Under the pieces are notes generated by a model that ran no database searches, was not told the DNA's origin, and was given only the letters and a program-made list of their open reading frames with translations. A DNA stretch of 64,000 bases from Actinomycetes bacterium (GTDB lineage Bacteria; Actinomycetota; Acidimicrobiia; Acidimicrobiales; Acidimicrobilacustridaceae), in assembly GCA_029782145.1 (NCBI GenBank), contig JAKOVH010000013.1:62001-126000 (forward strand), in the 5' to 3' direction. Within the stretch, counting starts at the first letter, position 1. Each line of letters starts with the position of its first letter. Positions 40,977 through 50,073 of the stretch are shown here, piece after piece. The translations under genes were made by a program, and so were the position numbers.

Positions 40977-42764
40977 TCACGACATCACCACCGATCCGCC
41001 GGGCTGCCGGCTCGGCTCCTCGGTGCGCAGGAGGCTGCAGCGCACCCGGGTGCCCTCACCGGGCTTGCTGGCGATCTCGAGGGTGGCGCCGATGCTCGAC
41101 GCCCGCTCCCTCATCCCCATGATCCCGTAGGAGTCCAGGCGCCCGGCGGTGCCGTCGTGGAACCCGATGCCGTTGTCGGTGATCTCGAGGGCGGCCGCCT
41201 CGCCGTTGCAGCGCCACAGGACCCGCACCCGGTCGGCGTGGGAGTGCCGCTCGACGTTGGTCAGCGCCTCCTGGGCGATGCGCCACATCTCGCGTTCCTG
41301 CAGCAGCGGCAGGCGGGCGTCGCGGTCGCAGAACAGCTCGACCCTGAGAGGGCTGCGCTCGTGGATCCGGGCCACGTAGGCCTCCATGGTGTCGGCGATG
41401 TCGTGGCTGTCGGACACGTCGGTGCGCAGGTCGTAGAGGGTGTCGCGCACCTCCCGGATGACCCCGCGGACGTCGTCGCGGAGGCGCTGCAGCGAGGGGC
41501 CGACGTCATCGCCGCCCGCCTCCTTGGTGACGATGTTGTCGAGCTCGAACGCCATGTAGGCGAGGGACTGGCCGATGCGGTCGTGCAGGTCCCGGGCGAT
41601 CCGGGTCCGCTCCTCGTCAGCACCCACCGTGCGCAGCCGGGAGAACCAGCGGGCGTTGTCGATGGCCAGCGCCACCGGCTCCACGAACCCTCGCAGCAGC
41701 TCCACGTCGCGCTCGGTGAAGTGGCCGTCGTCGGCGTGCTCGATGGCCATGAGGCCGATGACCGACCCGCGGGCCGGCAGCACCGCGTAGATGCCCGACC
41801 CCGAGCGGGGGCCGAGACCCGACCAGCCCGCGGCGGGAAGGTTGGAGACCGAGAGCACGCCCTCTTCGTGCACGACCCGGCGCAGCGGCACGGTGAGCTC
41901 GTCGAACTCCTGGCGCAGCGGCACCCGGCTGCCGCCCTCCCGGCGGAGCAGCTCCCAGGTGCCGTCGGTGTCGTCGAAGCCCAGGATCACCGCGGTGTCG
42001 AAGTCGAACAGGCCCCGGAGACGGGTGATGGTGGTCTCCAGCACGTCGTCGAGGTCGAGCGAGGCCGGCAGCGTCTGGGTGACCCGGTGCAGGCTGTAGA
42101 GCAGGGCGTTGGCGTCGGCGAGGCGCCCGAGGCGGTCGAGCGCCAGGGTGTGCTGGCGGTCCGCCTCACCGGAGATCTGTCGGGTGTACCCGGCGATCAG
42201 CGCCACGAGCAGGATGACCAGGGTCCACTGGGCCGACTGGACGATGTGGGTCCTCGACGGGTCGCCGACGAGGTACGGGAGCGTCACGGCGAGGCTGGAG
42301 ACCACCCCGATGCGAAGGGCGAACCCGTAGCCCCGAGCGAAGCCGGCGACGGTGACCGCCGTCAGCATCATGAGGATGAACGGCGAGTCCCAGTAGCCGG
42401 TGGCGATCACGCACGCCACGTTGAACACGACCTCGCCGATGACCTCGACGAGGCTGCGCACGTCGCCCGTGTAGCGCAGGGGTCGCAGCGTGCGGACCAC
42501 GGTGAACGCGAGGATGAGCCCCGACCACACCGCCATCGACCACGGCTTGCTGTCGATGTGCTGTGTGGCGAGGGCCACGGAGGTGACGGCGATGGCCCAG
42601 CGCACGGCCAGGATGGCGGGCGCGAAGGTGGCGACCCGGTCCACCCGTTGGACGAGTCCGATGCCGTCCTCGTGGGTCGACCCGTCGGTCGATTCGGCGA
42701 GACGCAGCAGCCGGTCACGCCACGCGGGCGCACCGGGAGCGGGTTCTGTGTGCACCTCGGTCAC
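40977..42764 (-). CDS. Membrane histidine kinase, HisKA_3 (NarX/DesK-like) with GAF domain
   Basis: A 595-residue sensor kinase. Five to six membrane helices lie between about 50 and 195 (AILAVRWAIAVTSVALA, VWSGLILAFTVV, FILMMLTAVTVAGFA, QWTLVILLVALIAGY). A GAF domain covers about 225-375. The dimerisation motif is EERTRIARDLHDRIGQSLAY with the phosphorylated His394, and the ATPase domain has RIAQEALTNVERHSHA, ITDNGIGF and GIMGMRERA. The GTG start is divergent from coaE. The stop overlaps an in-frame GTG of the regulator. The stimulus is unknown. Confidence 0.92.
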   Translation of the reverse strand: MTEVHTEPAPGAPAWRDRLLRLAESTDGSTHEDGIGLVQRVDRVATFAPAILAVRWAIAVTSVALATQHIDSKPWSMAVWSGLILAFTVVRTLRPLRYTGDVRSLVEVIGEVVFNVACVIATGYWDSPFILMMLTAVTVAGFARGYGFALRIGVVSSLAVTLPYLVGDPSRTHIVQSAQWTLVILLVALIAGYTRQISGEADRQHTLALDRLGRLADANALLYSLHRVTQTLPASLDLDDVLETTITRLRGLFDFDTAVILGFDDTDGTWELLRREGGSRVPLRQEFDELTVPLRRVVHEEGVLSVSNLPAAGWSGLGPRSGSGIYAVLPARGSVIGLMAIEHADDGHFTERDVELLRGFVEPVALAIDNARWFSRLRTVGADEERTRIARDLHDRIGQSLAYMAFELDNIVTKEAGGDDVGPSLQRLRDDVRGVIREVRDTLYDLRTDVSDSHDIADTMEAYVARIHERSPLRVELFCDRDARLPLLQEREMWRIAQEALTNVERHSHADRVRVLWRCNGEAAALEITDNGIGFHDGTAGRLDSYGIMGMRERASSIGATLEIASKPGEGTRVRCSLLRTEEPSRQPGGSVVMS

Positions 42765-42848
42765 GTGACAGTTGTCGGCGCATCCGGCCGAACCTTGAAC
42801 GCGCCGTGGCCGCCGGCGTCACGGGGCGTGGTCCGAGGCCCCGGCTGC

Positions 42849-42854
42849 TAGGTT
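42849..42854 (+). promoter_or_regulatory. -10 element of coaE (leaderless)
   Basis: TAGGTT, eight bases before the GTG at 42863. Confidence 0.5.
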
Positions 42855-42862
42855 CCCCGGCC

Positions 42863-43501
42863 GTGCTGCTGATCGGGTTGACCGGTGGGATCGGGTCCGG
42901 GAAGTCGACGGTCTCGGCGGCGCTGGCCCGCCGGGGCGCGGTGGTCATCGACGCCGATGCCGTGGTGAAGGAGCTGCAGTCGCCCGGGGGAGAGGTGCTC
43001 GCCGCCATGGTCGAGCACTTCGGCACCGGGATCCTGCACGACGACGGCACCCTCGACCGCCAGGTGGTGGCCGACATCGTGTTCCGCGACGACGAGCAGC
43101 TGAAGGCCCTCAACGCCATCGTGCACCCCGCCGTCGGCGCCGAGATCAGCCGGCGCATGGACGCGCAGGCCGCCACTGACAACGTCGTGGTGCTCGACGT
43201 GCCGCTGCTGGTGGAGAGCAAGGCCTACGAGACCGCCGGCACGATCGTGGTCGACACCGACCCGGAGGTCGCGGTGGCGCGCCTGGTGGCCTTCCGGGGC
43301 TTCGACGAGGCCGACGCCCGGGCCCGCATGGCCCGCCAGGCCTCGCGGGAGGAGCGGCTGGCCGCCGCCGACTTCGTCGTCCGCAACGACGGCACCGTCG
43401 AGGAGCTCGAGGCGCAGATCGACGCGTGCTGGGCGTGGATCGAGGGCCTGAAGGCGGCCGCCCAGCCGGCGGAGCCAGCCGGGCCCGGGACCAACAGCTA
43501 G
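42863..43501 (+). CDS. coaE: Dephospho-CoA kinase
   Basis: A 212-residue P-loop kinase that phosphorylates the 3'-OH of dephospho-CoA in the last step of CoA synthesis. The P-loop is LIGLTGGIGSGKSTVSAALA at the N-terminus. DADAVVKELQSPG and LVVLDVPLLVES-like VVVLDVPLLVESKAYE follow, and the LID arginine region is VAFRGFDEADARARMARQAS. There is no C-terminal UPF0157 domain, unlike the mycobacterial fusion. Its TAG stop shares the CTAG palindrome with the stop of dprE1 on the other strand. Confidence 0.95.
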   Translation: MLLIGLTGGIGSGKSTVSAALARRGAVVIDADAVVKELQSPGGEVLAAMVEHFGTGILHDDGTLDRQVVADIVFRDDEQLKALNAIVHPAVGAEISRRMDAQAATDNVVVLDVPLLVESKAYETAGTIVVDTDPEVAVARLVAFRGFDEADARARMARQASREERLAAADFVVRNDGTVEELEAQIDACWAWIEGLKAAAQPAEPAGPGTNS

Positions 43502-44901
43502 AGGCGCAACCGCCTGGCGAGGTCGCTGGTGATCCGGCCCTCGGGGTCGACCCGGCGGCGCACCTCGCGCCACGCGTCGAGCCGCGGGTACATCACCGGC
43601 ACGAGCTCGGGACGCAGGCGGCTGTCCTTGGCCAGGTAGACGCGGCCCCCCTCGCTTGCAACGAGCTCGTCGAGCCGGTCGAGCAGCGGGCCCAGGCCGC
43701 GCACGCCGGTGGGGATGTCGAGGGCGAGGGTCCAGCCGGCCGCGGGGAACGACAGCGGCCCGGGGTCGCCGTCGCCGAAGGCCTTGAGCACGGCGAGGAA
43801 CGACGTGCACCCCGCCCGGCTGAGCTCCTCCACGATGCGCCGCAGGGCGCGCTCGGAGCCGAACGGCACCACGAACTGCCACTGCAGGAACCCGGCCGGC
43901 CCGTACATGCGGTTCCAGCCGCCCACCATGTCGAGGGGGTGGAAGAACGTGGGGATGGTCTGCAGCTCGTCGCGGCGCGAGACCGGCGCCTTGCGGAACC
44001 ACAGCTCGTTGAACGCCCGCACCGTGAGCTTGTTGAGCAGCCCGTCGGGCACCCACGGGGGAGCGGGGGCGAGCACGCCGGCCCGGTAGGCCAGCGGGTC
44101 GGCACCGGTGGCGGCGGACGCCTCCTCGGCGGTGGCGAACCGGCCCCGGGTGAGCACCGACCGGCCCGTGGCCTTCCCGCCGGCCATGAGGTCGATCCAC
44201 GCCACCGAGTAGTCGTAGGCGTGGTCGCCCGTGGCCATCAGGGCCAGCACCTCGTCGAGGTCGGCCGCCCGGTCGGTGTCGACGAGCAGGCGGCTCGAGG
44301 CGATGCGGGGGCAGCGGAAGGTGGCGTCGAGCACCACGCCGGTGAGGCCCATGCCGCCGGCCGTGGCCCAGAACAGCTCGGGGTCGCGCTCGGGGCCGAC
44401 CTCGACGACCTCACCGCTGGCGAGCTGCAGGTGCAGCGAAATGACGTGCTGGCACCAGCTGCCCTTGCGGTGGTGGTTCTTGCCGTGGATGTCGGCGGCG
44501 ACGGCTCCCCCCACGGTGACGTACCGGGTGCCGGGCGTGACGGGCACGAACAGGCCTTGGGGGACGAGGGCGTGCAGCAGGCGGTCGATGGAGGCGCCGG
44601 CCTCGGCGGTCACCAGCACGGTGTCGTCCGCCGGGTCGGCGTCGTGGATGGTGAAGGCGTCCACGTCGGTGGTCTCGACGACCGTGCCGCCCGAGTTCTG
44701 GGCGCAGTCGCCGTAGCCGCGCCCCAGGCCCCGGGCCAGCAGCCCTCGCACCGAGCGGGTGGGCAGCGCCCGGCGCAGCTCGGTGCTCGAGGTGGGGCGG
44801 CGCACGTCGGCGGCGGTGGGGGCGGTGCGGCCCCAGCCGCTCACCTCGGTGATGTGGGGCCGGGCCAGCACGGCGGCCGGCTCAGGCGGCGTAGGTGGCA
44901 C
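43498..44901 (-). CDS. dprE1: Decaprenylphosphoryl-beta-D-ribose oxidase DprE1
   Basis: A 467-residue FAD-dependent oxidase of the VAO family that oxidises decaprenyl-phospho-ribose at C2'. Characteristic stretches are SGWGRTAPT, ARGLGRGYGDCAQNSGG, VGGAVAADIHGKNHHRKGS, WNRMYGPAGFLQWQFVVPFG and the C-terminal YLAKDSR with Lys425, equivalent to mycobacterial Lys418. The residue equivalent to mycobacterial Cys387, which benzothiazinones attack, is Ala393 (GWTLALDIP). The GTG used overlaps ubiA by 20 bases; a second GTG at 44871 would give a shorter N-terminus. It forms one operon with ubiA and dprE2. Confidence 0.92.
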   Translation of the reverse strand: MPPTPPEPAAVLARPHITEVSGWGRTAPTAADVRRPTSSTELRRALPTRSVRGLLARGLGRGYGDCAQNSGGTVVETTDVDAFTIHDADPADDTVLVTAEAGASIDRLLHALVPQGLFVPVTPGTRYVTVGGAVAADIHGKNHHRKGSWCQHVISLHLQLASGEVVEVGPERDPELFWATAGGMGLTGVVLDATFRCPRIASSRLLVDTDRAADLDEVLALMATGDHAYDYSVAWIDLMAGGKATGRSVLTRGRFATAEEASAATGADPLAYRAGVLAPAPPWVPDGLLNKLTVRAFNELWFRKAPVSRRDELQTIPTFFHPLDMVGGWNRMYGPAGFLQWQFVVPFGSERALRRIVEELSRAGCTSFLAVLKAFGDGDPGPLSFPAAGWTLALDIPTGVRGLGPLLDRLDELVASEGGRVYLAKDSRLRPELVPVMYPRLDAWREVRRRVDPEGRITSDLARRLRL

Positions 44902-45787
44902 AGGCGTAGATGATGGCCCAGACCGCGGCGGCGATCAGCAGCTCGCGGTCGGACAGCACGAGGTTCTCCGGCTCGGCGCCCTTGCCCTGCTCGAGCAGCA
45001 GGGCGTAGCGGAGGATGGCGACGGCGAACGGCACGATCGACAGCTGGTACCAGATCGCCCCGCCGGGCTTGAGGTCGGCCGACGAGAACGCCCACAGGCA
45101 GTAGGCGATCAGCACCCCGCCGGAGAACACGGCGCGCAGGTAGGCGAGGAAGGTGGGGGTGTAGGCCGCCAGGGCGGGGCGCACGTCGACGGCCTCGTGG
45201 GCCAGCTCGGCCACCTCGCCGTGGCGCTTGCCGGCGACCATGAAGAGCGCGCCGAAGCTGGTGACGATGAAGAACCACTCCGAGATCGGGATGCCGGTGG
45301 CGGTGGCGCCGCCGATGGCCCGCAGCACGAAGCCGGCGGCGACGGCCACGATGTCGAGGATCGGCACGTGCTTGGCCCACCAGGTGTAGGCGGTGGTGAG
45401 CCCGAGGTAGCCGAGGATCGTCCAGCCGAAGTCGACCCGGATCACGAAGGCGCACAGCACCGAGGCGACGAGGAGCACCGCCGAGAGCCCGAACGCGACC
45501 GGCAGGGGCACCAAACCGGCGGCGATGGGCCGGTGCCGCTTGACGGGGTGGCGCCGGTCGGCCTCGACGTCGACGGCGTCGTTGAGCAGGTAGGTGGCGC
45601 TCGCCGCCCCGCAGAAGCAGGCGAAGGCGCCCAGGGTGGTCAGGAACGTGCTGCGCTCGTCGATCATCCCCGCGGCCACGGGGGCGGCGAAGACCAGGAC
45701 GTTCTTCAGCCACTGCTTGGGCCGCAGCGAGCGGAGGATGCCCACGGCGAGCATGGGGCGCGGTGCGTCCACCGGCGACCGGGCCAT
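44882..45787 (-). CDS. ubiA: Decaprenyl-phosphate phosphoribosyltransferase (UbiA family)
   Basis: A 301-residue polytopic prenyltransferase. It moves phosphoribose from PRPP to decaprenyl phosphate to make the substrate route for DprE1. The UbiA metal motif is NDAVDVEADRRHPVKRHRPI near residue 68, and about nine membrane helices follow. RSLRPKQWLKNVLVFAAP at the N-terminus is typical of the Rv3806c branch, not of quinone-pathway UbiA. The position between dprE2 and dprE1 supports this assignment. It starts one base after the dprE2 stop. Confidence 0.92.
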   Translation of the reverse strand: MARSPVDAPRPMLAVGILRSLRPKQWLKNVLVFAAPVAAGMIDERSTFLTTLGAFACFCGAASATYLLNDAVDVEADRRHPVKRHRPIAAGLVPLPVAFGLSAVLLVASVLCAFVIRVDFGWTILGYLGLTTAYTWWAKHVPILDIVAVAAGFVLRAIGGATATGIPISEWFFIVTSFGALFMVAGKRHGEVAELAHEAVDVRPALAAYTPTFLAYLRAVFSGGVLIAYCLWAFSSADLKPGGAIWYQLSIVPFAVAILRYALLLEQGKGAEPENLVLSDRELLIAAAVWAIIYACATYAA

Positions 45788-45788
45788 G

Positions 45789-46553
45789 TCAGCGGGCGCT
45801 GACGCGACGCCACACGGCCCGGGGCAGCACGCGGAACACGGTGAAGAGGGCGACCAGGACCGGCGGCGCCCAGATGACCTCCCGCCCCTTGGCCAACCCC
45901 GCCATCACCGCGTCGGCGACCGCGTCGGGCGTGGTGGAGAACGGCGCCGGCGGCCGGCCTTCGGTCATCTTGGTGTGCACGAAGCCGGGCCGGACGACGA
46001 CGACCCGGGCGCCGGTCCCGACCAGCGCGTCGCCGAGACCCTGGGCGAAGGCGTCAAGGCCGGCCTTGGTCGAGCCGTAGACGTAGTTGTCGGCGCGCGT
46101 GCGCACGCCGGCCACCGACGACAGCACCAGGAGGGTGCCGTGGCCCTGCCGCCGGAACCGGTCGGCGACGACGAGCGACGCCGAGACCGCGCCCACGTAG
46201 TTGGCGCTCGCCGCCTCGGCGGCGGCGACGGGGTCGTGGTCGAAGGTGGCCTGGTCGCCGAGCACGCCGAAGGCCACGATCACCATGTCGATGTCGCCGT
46301 GCCGGTCGAACACGGCGTCGATGGTGGCCTGGTGCGAGCCGGGGTCGAGGGCGTCGAAGGCCACCGCCTCGGCGGTGGCGGCCCCTGCGGCGCGCAGCCG
46401 GTCGAGGGTGGGGTCGAGCGCGTCGGGCTCTCGGGCGGCGAGGACGACGGTGCGGCAGCGGGCGCCCACCAGGCGGTCGACGATCGCCCCGGCGATCTCC
46501 GAGCCGCCGCCGAGCACCAGCACCGACTGCACCGCACCCAACGCGTCCCTCAT
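45789..46553 (-). CDS. dprE2: Decaprenylphosphoryl-2-keto-beta-D-erythro-pentose reductase DprE2
   Basis: A 254-residue NADH-dependent short-chain dehydrogenase that completes the epimerisation to decaprenyl-phospho-arabinose. The cofactor loop is VLVLGGGSEIAGAIVDRL, and the catalytic residues are in LLVLSSVAGVR and NYVYGSTKAGLDAF. RPGFVHTKMTEG and the hydrophobic C-terminus (VLVALFTVFRVLPRAVWRR) are family features. The length equals that of the mycobacterial protein. It is the first gene of the dprE2-ubiA-dprE1 unit; AAGGCGAG lies just before the ATG. Confidence 0.92.
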   Translation of the reverse strand: MRDALGAVQSVLVLGGGSEIAGAIVDRLVGARCRTVVLAAREPDALDPTLDRLRAAGAATAEAVAFDALDPGSHQATIDAVFDRHGDIDMVIVAFGVLGDQATFDHDPVAAAEAASANYVGAVSASLVVADRFRRQGHGTLLVLSSVAGVRTRADNYVYGSTKAGLDAFAQGLGDALVGTGARVVVVRPGFVHTKMTEGRPPAPFSTTPDAVADAVMAGLAKGREVIWAPPVLVALFTVFRVLPRAVWRRVSAR

Positions 46554-46588
46554 CTCGCCTTGCGCCTCTTCGTCTCGCTGCCGGTCCG

Positions 46589-48025
46589 ATGACCTTAGAC
46601 GGACAGGTGTCGGTGGCCCGCTCACCCGAGCGAGGGCGGGCCGAGCAGCCCCAGCGGCCGAGCCCCGGCGAGCGCAGCTGGACCACCGCGCAGCGAGTGG
46701 TCGTCGCCGTGGCGGCACTCCTGGGCGTCCTGGCCCGTTGGTGGGGTCTGGGCACCCCTGGCCTCAGCTTCGACGAGTCGTTCACCGCCGCCTACAGCGC
46801 GCTCCCGATCGGCCAGCTCCCAGCGGCGCTGCGGGCCAACGACAGCCACCCGCCGCTCGACTACCTGCTCCGGCACCCGTTGGTCGATCTGCACTCCGAC
46901 CTGTGGTTGCGAGCGCCGTCCGCGATGTTCTCCTGCCTCGCCATCGCCGCCGTGGTGGTGTGGATGCGGAGGCGGTCCTGGTTCGGGGTGGCGATGGTGA
47001 CGCTGTTCGCCCTGAACCCGTTCCAGGTGCTCTACGGGCGACAAGCGCGCATGTACGCCCTCATGACGCTGCTCGGGGTGATCGTGGCGATGGTGGCGGA
47101 ACGCTGGTGCCGGGGTGACGAGCGGCCCCGCGTCGTCGTGACCATGGGCGCGCTCGTCGCGCTCGCCTGCCTCGACCACACCGGTGGCCTGTTCCTCGCC
47201 GCCGGTGTCGTCGCCGTGGCTGGCCTGCGCACCGACCGGTCGGCCTGGTGGTGGAGGGCCGGAGCGGTCGCTGGGGTGGCGGTGTGGGTGGTGGTCTGGG
47301 GCGGCTCGTTCCACCAGCAGGTCGAGGTCAGCTCCTCCTCGTGGGTGCCGCTCACCTCTCCCGGCACGCTGGCGTCGACGATCAGCGGGCTGCTGTCGAT
47401 GTTCCAGGGCGCCGAGTGGCTGCTGGTGGTGCTCGTGGCACTGGGGGCAGTCGCGCTGTGGCGGGTCGACCGGGTGGCGGCTCGCCTCTGGGTCGCGCTG
47501 TTCCTGGTCCCACTCGCCCTCCTGGCAGCGGCCGGCGTGCACTTCCACGTCCTGCTCAGCCGCACGCTGGCCGCTTCCGCCTGGGCGGCACCCATGGCGT
47601 TGGCGGCGCTCGTGGCCGCCGCCTGGTCGCGCCGGGCGGTGCTCGGGGCAGCGGTGGCGGTCCTCGTCGTGACGCTGAGCGTTCGCTCGGTGCCCGCCGC
47701 CGCCAGCTACGACGAGGGCGTGGCGAGCGCGTTCGGCCAAGCCGCGAAGGCGTTCTCCCCCGGTGACGAGGTGCTGGTGCACCCCGGGTGGTTCTGGCCC
47801 GTGGCGTGGTCGAGCTACGGAGCGGAGCGCACCGAGGCCTCCTTCACGGAGGTGGGGGGCGTCGACGGGTGGCTGTGGACCGTGCCGGGGGCAGAGGCGA
47901 CGGGGCGGGTCTGGGTCCTGCGCCCGGCGAGCTACGCCGTGCGCCCCGAGCTCCCCGCCTGCGCCGACGAGACGGCCCTGGCCGGGGGTTGGCGCCTCGG
48001 ATGCCTTGTCACAGGGGGTCCATAG
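46589..48025 (+). CDS. GT-C family membrane glycosyltransferase
   Basis: A 478-residue protein with about ten membrane helices. The first extracytoplasmic loop contains [13 protein letters not shown], with the Asp-Glu pair used by GT39/GT83-type polyprenyl-phosphate-dependent transferases, and then [13 protein letters not shown], the HPP-L motif. [11 protein letters not shown] is another family block. The donor is likely a polyprenyl-phosphate sugar, possibly the decaprenyl-phospho-arabinose made by the adjacent divergent genes; that link is inference from position. The ATG at 46589 is chosen; a GTG at 46607 is an alternative. Confidence 0.75.
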   Translation: MTLDGQVSVARSPERGRAEQPQRPSPGERSWTTAQRVVVAVAALLGVLARWWGLGTPGLSFDESFTAAYSALPIGQLPAALRANDSHPPLDYLLRHPLVDLHSDLWLRAPSAMFSCLAIAAVVVWMRRRSWFGVAMVTLFALNPFQVLYGRQARMYALMTLLGVIVAMVAERWCRGDERPRVVVTMGALVALACLDHTGGLFLAAGVVAVAGLRTDRSAWWWRAGAVAGVAVWVVVWGGSFHQQVEVSSSSWVPLTSPGTLASTISGLLSMFQGAEWLLVVLVALGAVALWRVDRVAARLWVALFLVPLALLAAAGVHFHVLLSRTLAASAWAAPMALAALVAAAWSRRAVLGAAVAVLVVTLSVRSVPAAASYDEGVASAFGQAAKAFSPGDEVLVHPGWFWPVAWSSYGAERTEASFTEVGGVDGWLWTVPGAEATGRVWVLRPASYAVRPELPACADETALAGGWRLGCLVTGGP

Positions 48026-48028
48026 ACT
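48023..48028 (+). promoter_or_regulatory. -10 element of uvrB (leaderless)
   Basis: TAGACT, seven bases before the ATG at 48036. It overlaps the stop codon of the GT-C gene. No LexA-box-like sequence is seen near it. Confidence 0.5.
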
Positions 48029-48035
48029 CCTCGGC

Positions 48036-50051
48036 ATGCCTCCGTTCCGCCTCGTCTCGGAGTTCGAGCCCGCCGGCGACCAATCCCGTGCCATCGCCGA
48101 GCTGACCCGCAGCATCGAGGCCGGCAACCGCTTCCAGACCCTGCTCGGCATCACCGGGTCGGGCAAGAGCGCCACCGTCGCGTGGACGATCGAGAAGCTC
48201 CAGCGGCCCACCCTCGTGATCGCCCCGAACAAGTCGCTCGCCGCCCAGCTGGCCAACGAGTTCAAGGAGTTCTTCCCCGAGAACCGCGTCGAGTACTTCG
48301 TCTCCTACTACGACTACTACCAACCCGAGGCCTACATGCCGGCCTCCGACACCTACATCGAGAAGGACTCGTCGGTGAACGACGAGATCGACCGGTTGCG
48401 CCACTCGGCCACGTCGGCCCTGCTCACCCGGCGCGACACCATCGTGGTCGCTTCGGTGTCGTGCATCTACGGCCTCGGCTCGCCCGCCGAGTACAAGGAC
48501 CAGCTGCTCGTCGTGCGCCCCGGGGAGGTCCACGACCAGCGCGACATCCTCGGCAAGCTCGTCGACATGCAGTACGAGCGCAACGACATGAACCTGGTGC
48601 GTGGCAAGTTCCGGGTGCGCGGCGACACCATCGAGGTCCACCCCGCGTACGACGAGACCGCCGTGCGCGTCGAGCTGTTCGGCGACGAGGTCGAGCGCAT
48701 CCAGGTGGTCGACCCGCTCACCGGTGAGAAGGTCACCGAGCTCGAGGAGCTCATCGTCTTCCCGGCCACGCACTACGTGGCCGGCGAGGAGCGGCTCCGG
48801 GCGGCCATGGCCCGCATCGAGGCCGAGCTGCAGGAGCAGCTGGCCCGATTCGAGAAGGAGGGCAAGCTCCTCGAGGCCCAGCGCCTGCGGATGCGCACCC
48901 AGTACGACCTCGAGATGATGGCCGAGGTCGGGTACTGCAACGGCATCGAGAACTACTCGGCCCCCATCGACGGGCGGGCCCCCGGTGAGCCGCCGTTCAC
49001 CCTGCTCGACTACTTCCCCGACGACTTCCTGGTCGTGCTCGACGAGAGCCACCAGGCGGTGCCCCAGCTCCACGGCCAGTACGAGGGCGACCGGTCCCGC
49101 AAGGAGACGCTCATCGAGCACGGCTTCCGCCTGCCGTCGGCCGCCGACAACCGGCCGCTGCGCTTCGAGGAGGTCATGGACAGGGTCCGCCAGGTCGTGT
49201 TCCTCTCGGCCACCCCCGGGCCCTTCGAGCTCCAGCACTCCTCGGCGGTGGTCGAGCAGGTGGTGCGGCCCACCGGCCTGACCGACCCGGAGGTCATCGT
49301 GAAGCCCACCAAGGGCCAGATCGACGATCTCATCGAGCAGATCAACGCGCGGGTCACCAAGGGCGACCGGGTGCTCGTCACCACGCTCACCAAGAAGATG
49401 GCCGAGGACCTCACCGACTACCTGCTCGAGCTGGGGGTCAAGGTGCGATACCTCCACAGCGAGGTCGACACCATCGAGCGCATCGAGATCCTGCGCGACC
49501 TGCGCCTCGGCGAGTTCGACGTGCTCGTGGGCATCAACCTGTTGCGAGAGGGGCTCGACCTGCCCGAGGTGTCGCTGGTGGCCATCCTCGACGCCGACAA
49601 GGAGGGCTTCCTGCGCTCGGAGACGTCGCTCATCCAGACCATCGGCCGGGCCGCCCGCAACGTCGACGGGCAGGTCGTGATGTACGCCGACACGGTCACC
49701 GACTCCATGCAGCGGGCCATCTCCGAGACGAACCGCCGGCGCAAGCTGCAGCAGGACTACAACGCCGAGCACGGGATCGACCCGCAGACCATCCGCAAGG
49801 CCGTCACTGACATCCTCGCCTACCTGCGCCCGGCCGAGACGGCCCCCGTGCCGGGCAAGGACCAGCGCTCGACTCGCCGGGACAAGGCCCGCTCCGAGCT
49901 GGCCGAGCTGCCCGCCGATGAGCTGGGCCGTCTGGTCCAGACCCTGGAGGAGGAGATGCGCGAGGCCGCAACGGACCTCCGGTTCGAGTACGCGGCCCGC
50001 CTGCGGGACGAGATCAAGGAGCTCAAGCGCGAATTGCGCGAAGTGGGCTGA
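48036..50051 (+). CDS. uvrB: Excinuclease ABC subunit B
   Basis: A 671-residue helicase-like subunit that loads on damage delivered by UvrA and recruits UvrC. Walker A is [15 protein letters not shown] at about residues 36-50. The beta-hairpin region is [15 protein letters not shown], and helicase motifs include [34 protein letters not shown] and QTIGRAARN. The C-terminal UVR domain ends the protein ([20 protein letters not shown] then [13 protein letters not shown]). Length is normal. uvrA lies 3.5 kb downstream, beyond two membrane-protein genes. Confidence 0.97.
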   Translation: MPPFRLVSEFEPAGDQSRAIAELTRSIEAGNRFQTLLGITGSGKSATVAWTIEKLQRPTLVIAPNKSLAAQLANEFKEFFPENRVEYFVSYYDYYQPEAYMPASDTYIEKDSSVNDEIDRLRHSATSALLTRRDTIVVASVSCIYGLGSPAEYKDQLLVVRPGEVHDQRDILGKLVDMQYERNDMNLVRGKFRVRGDTIEVHPAYDETAVRVELFGDEVERIQVVDPLTGEKVTELEELIVFPATHYVAGEERLRAAMARIEAELQEQLARFEKEGKLLEAQRLRMRTQYDLEMMAEVGYCNGIENYSAPIDGRAPGEPPFTLLDYFPDDFLVVLDESHQAVPQLHGQYEGDRSRKETLIEHGFRLPSAADNRPLRFEEVMDRVRQVVFLSATPGPFELQHSSAVVEQVVRPTGLTDPEVIVKPTKGQIDDLIEQINARVTKGDRVLVTTLTKKMAEDLTDYLLELGVKVRYLHSEVDTIERIEILRDLRLGEFDVLVGINLLREGLDLPEVSLVAILDADKEGFLRSETSLIQTIGRAARNVDGQVVMYADTVTDSMQRAISETNRRRKLQQDYNAEHGIDPQTIRKAVTDILAYLRPAETAPVPGKDQRSTRRDKARSELAELPADELGRLVQTLEEEMREAATDLRFEYAARLRDEIKELKRELREVG

Positions 50052-50073
50052 GCGCTCTGCCGATACCTCGGCG

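Noticed and set aside
47990..48036. A LexA box upstream of uvrB.
   Set aside because: No CGAAC-N4-GTTCG or near match is present between the preceding gene and the uvrB start.
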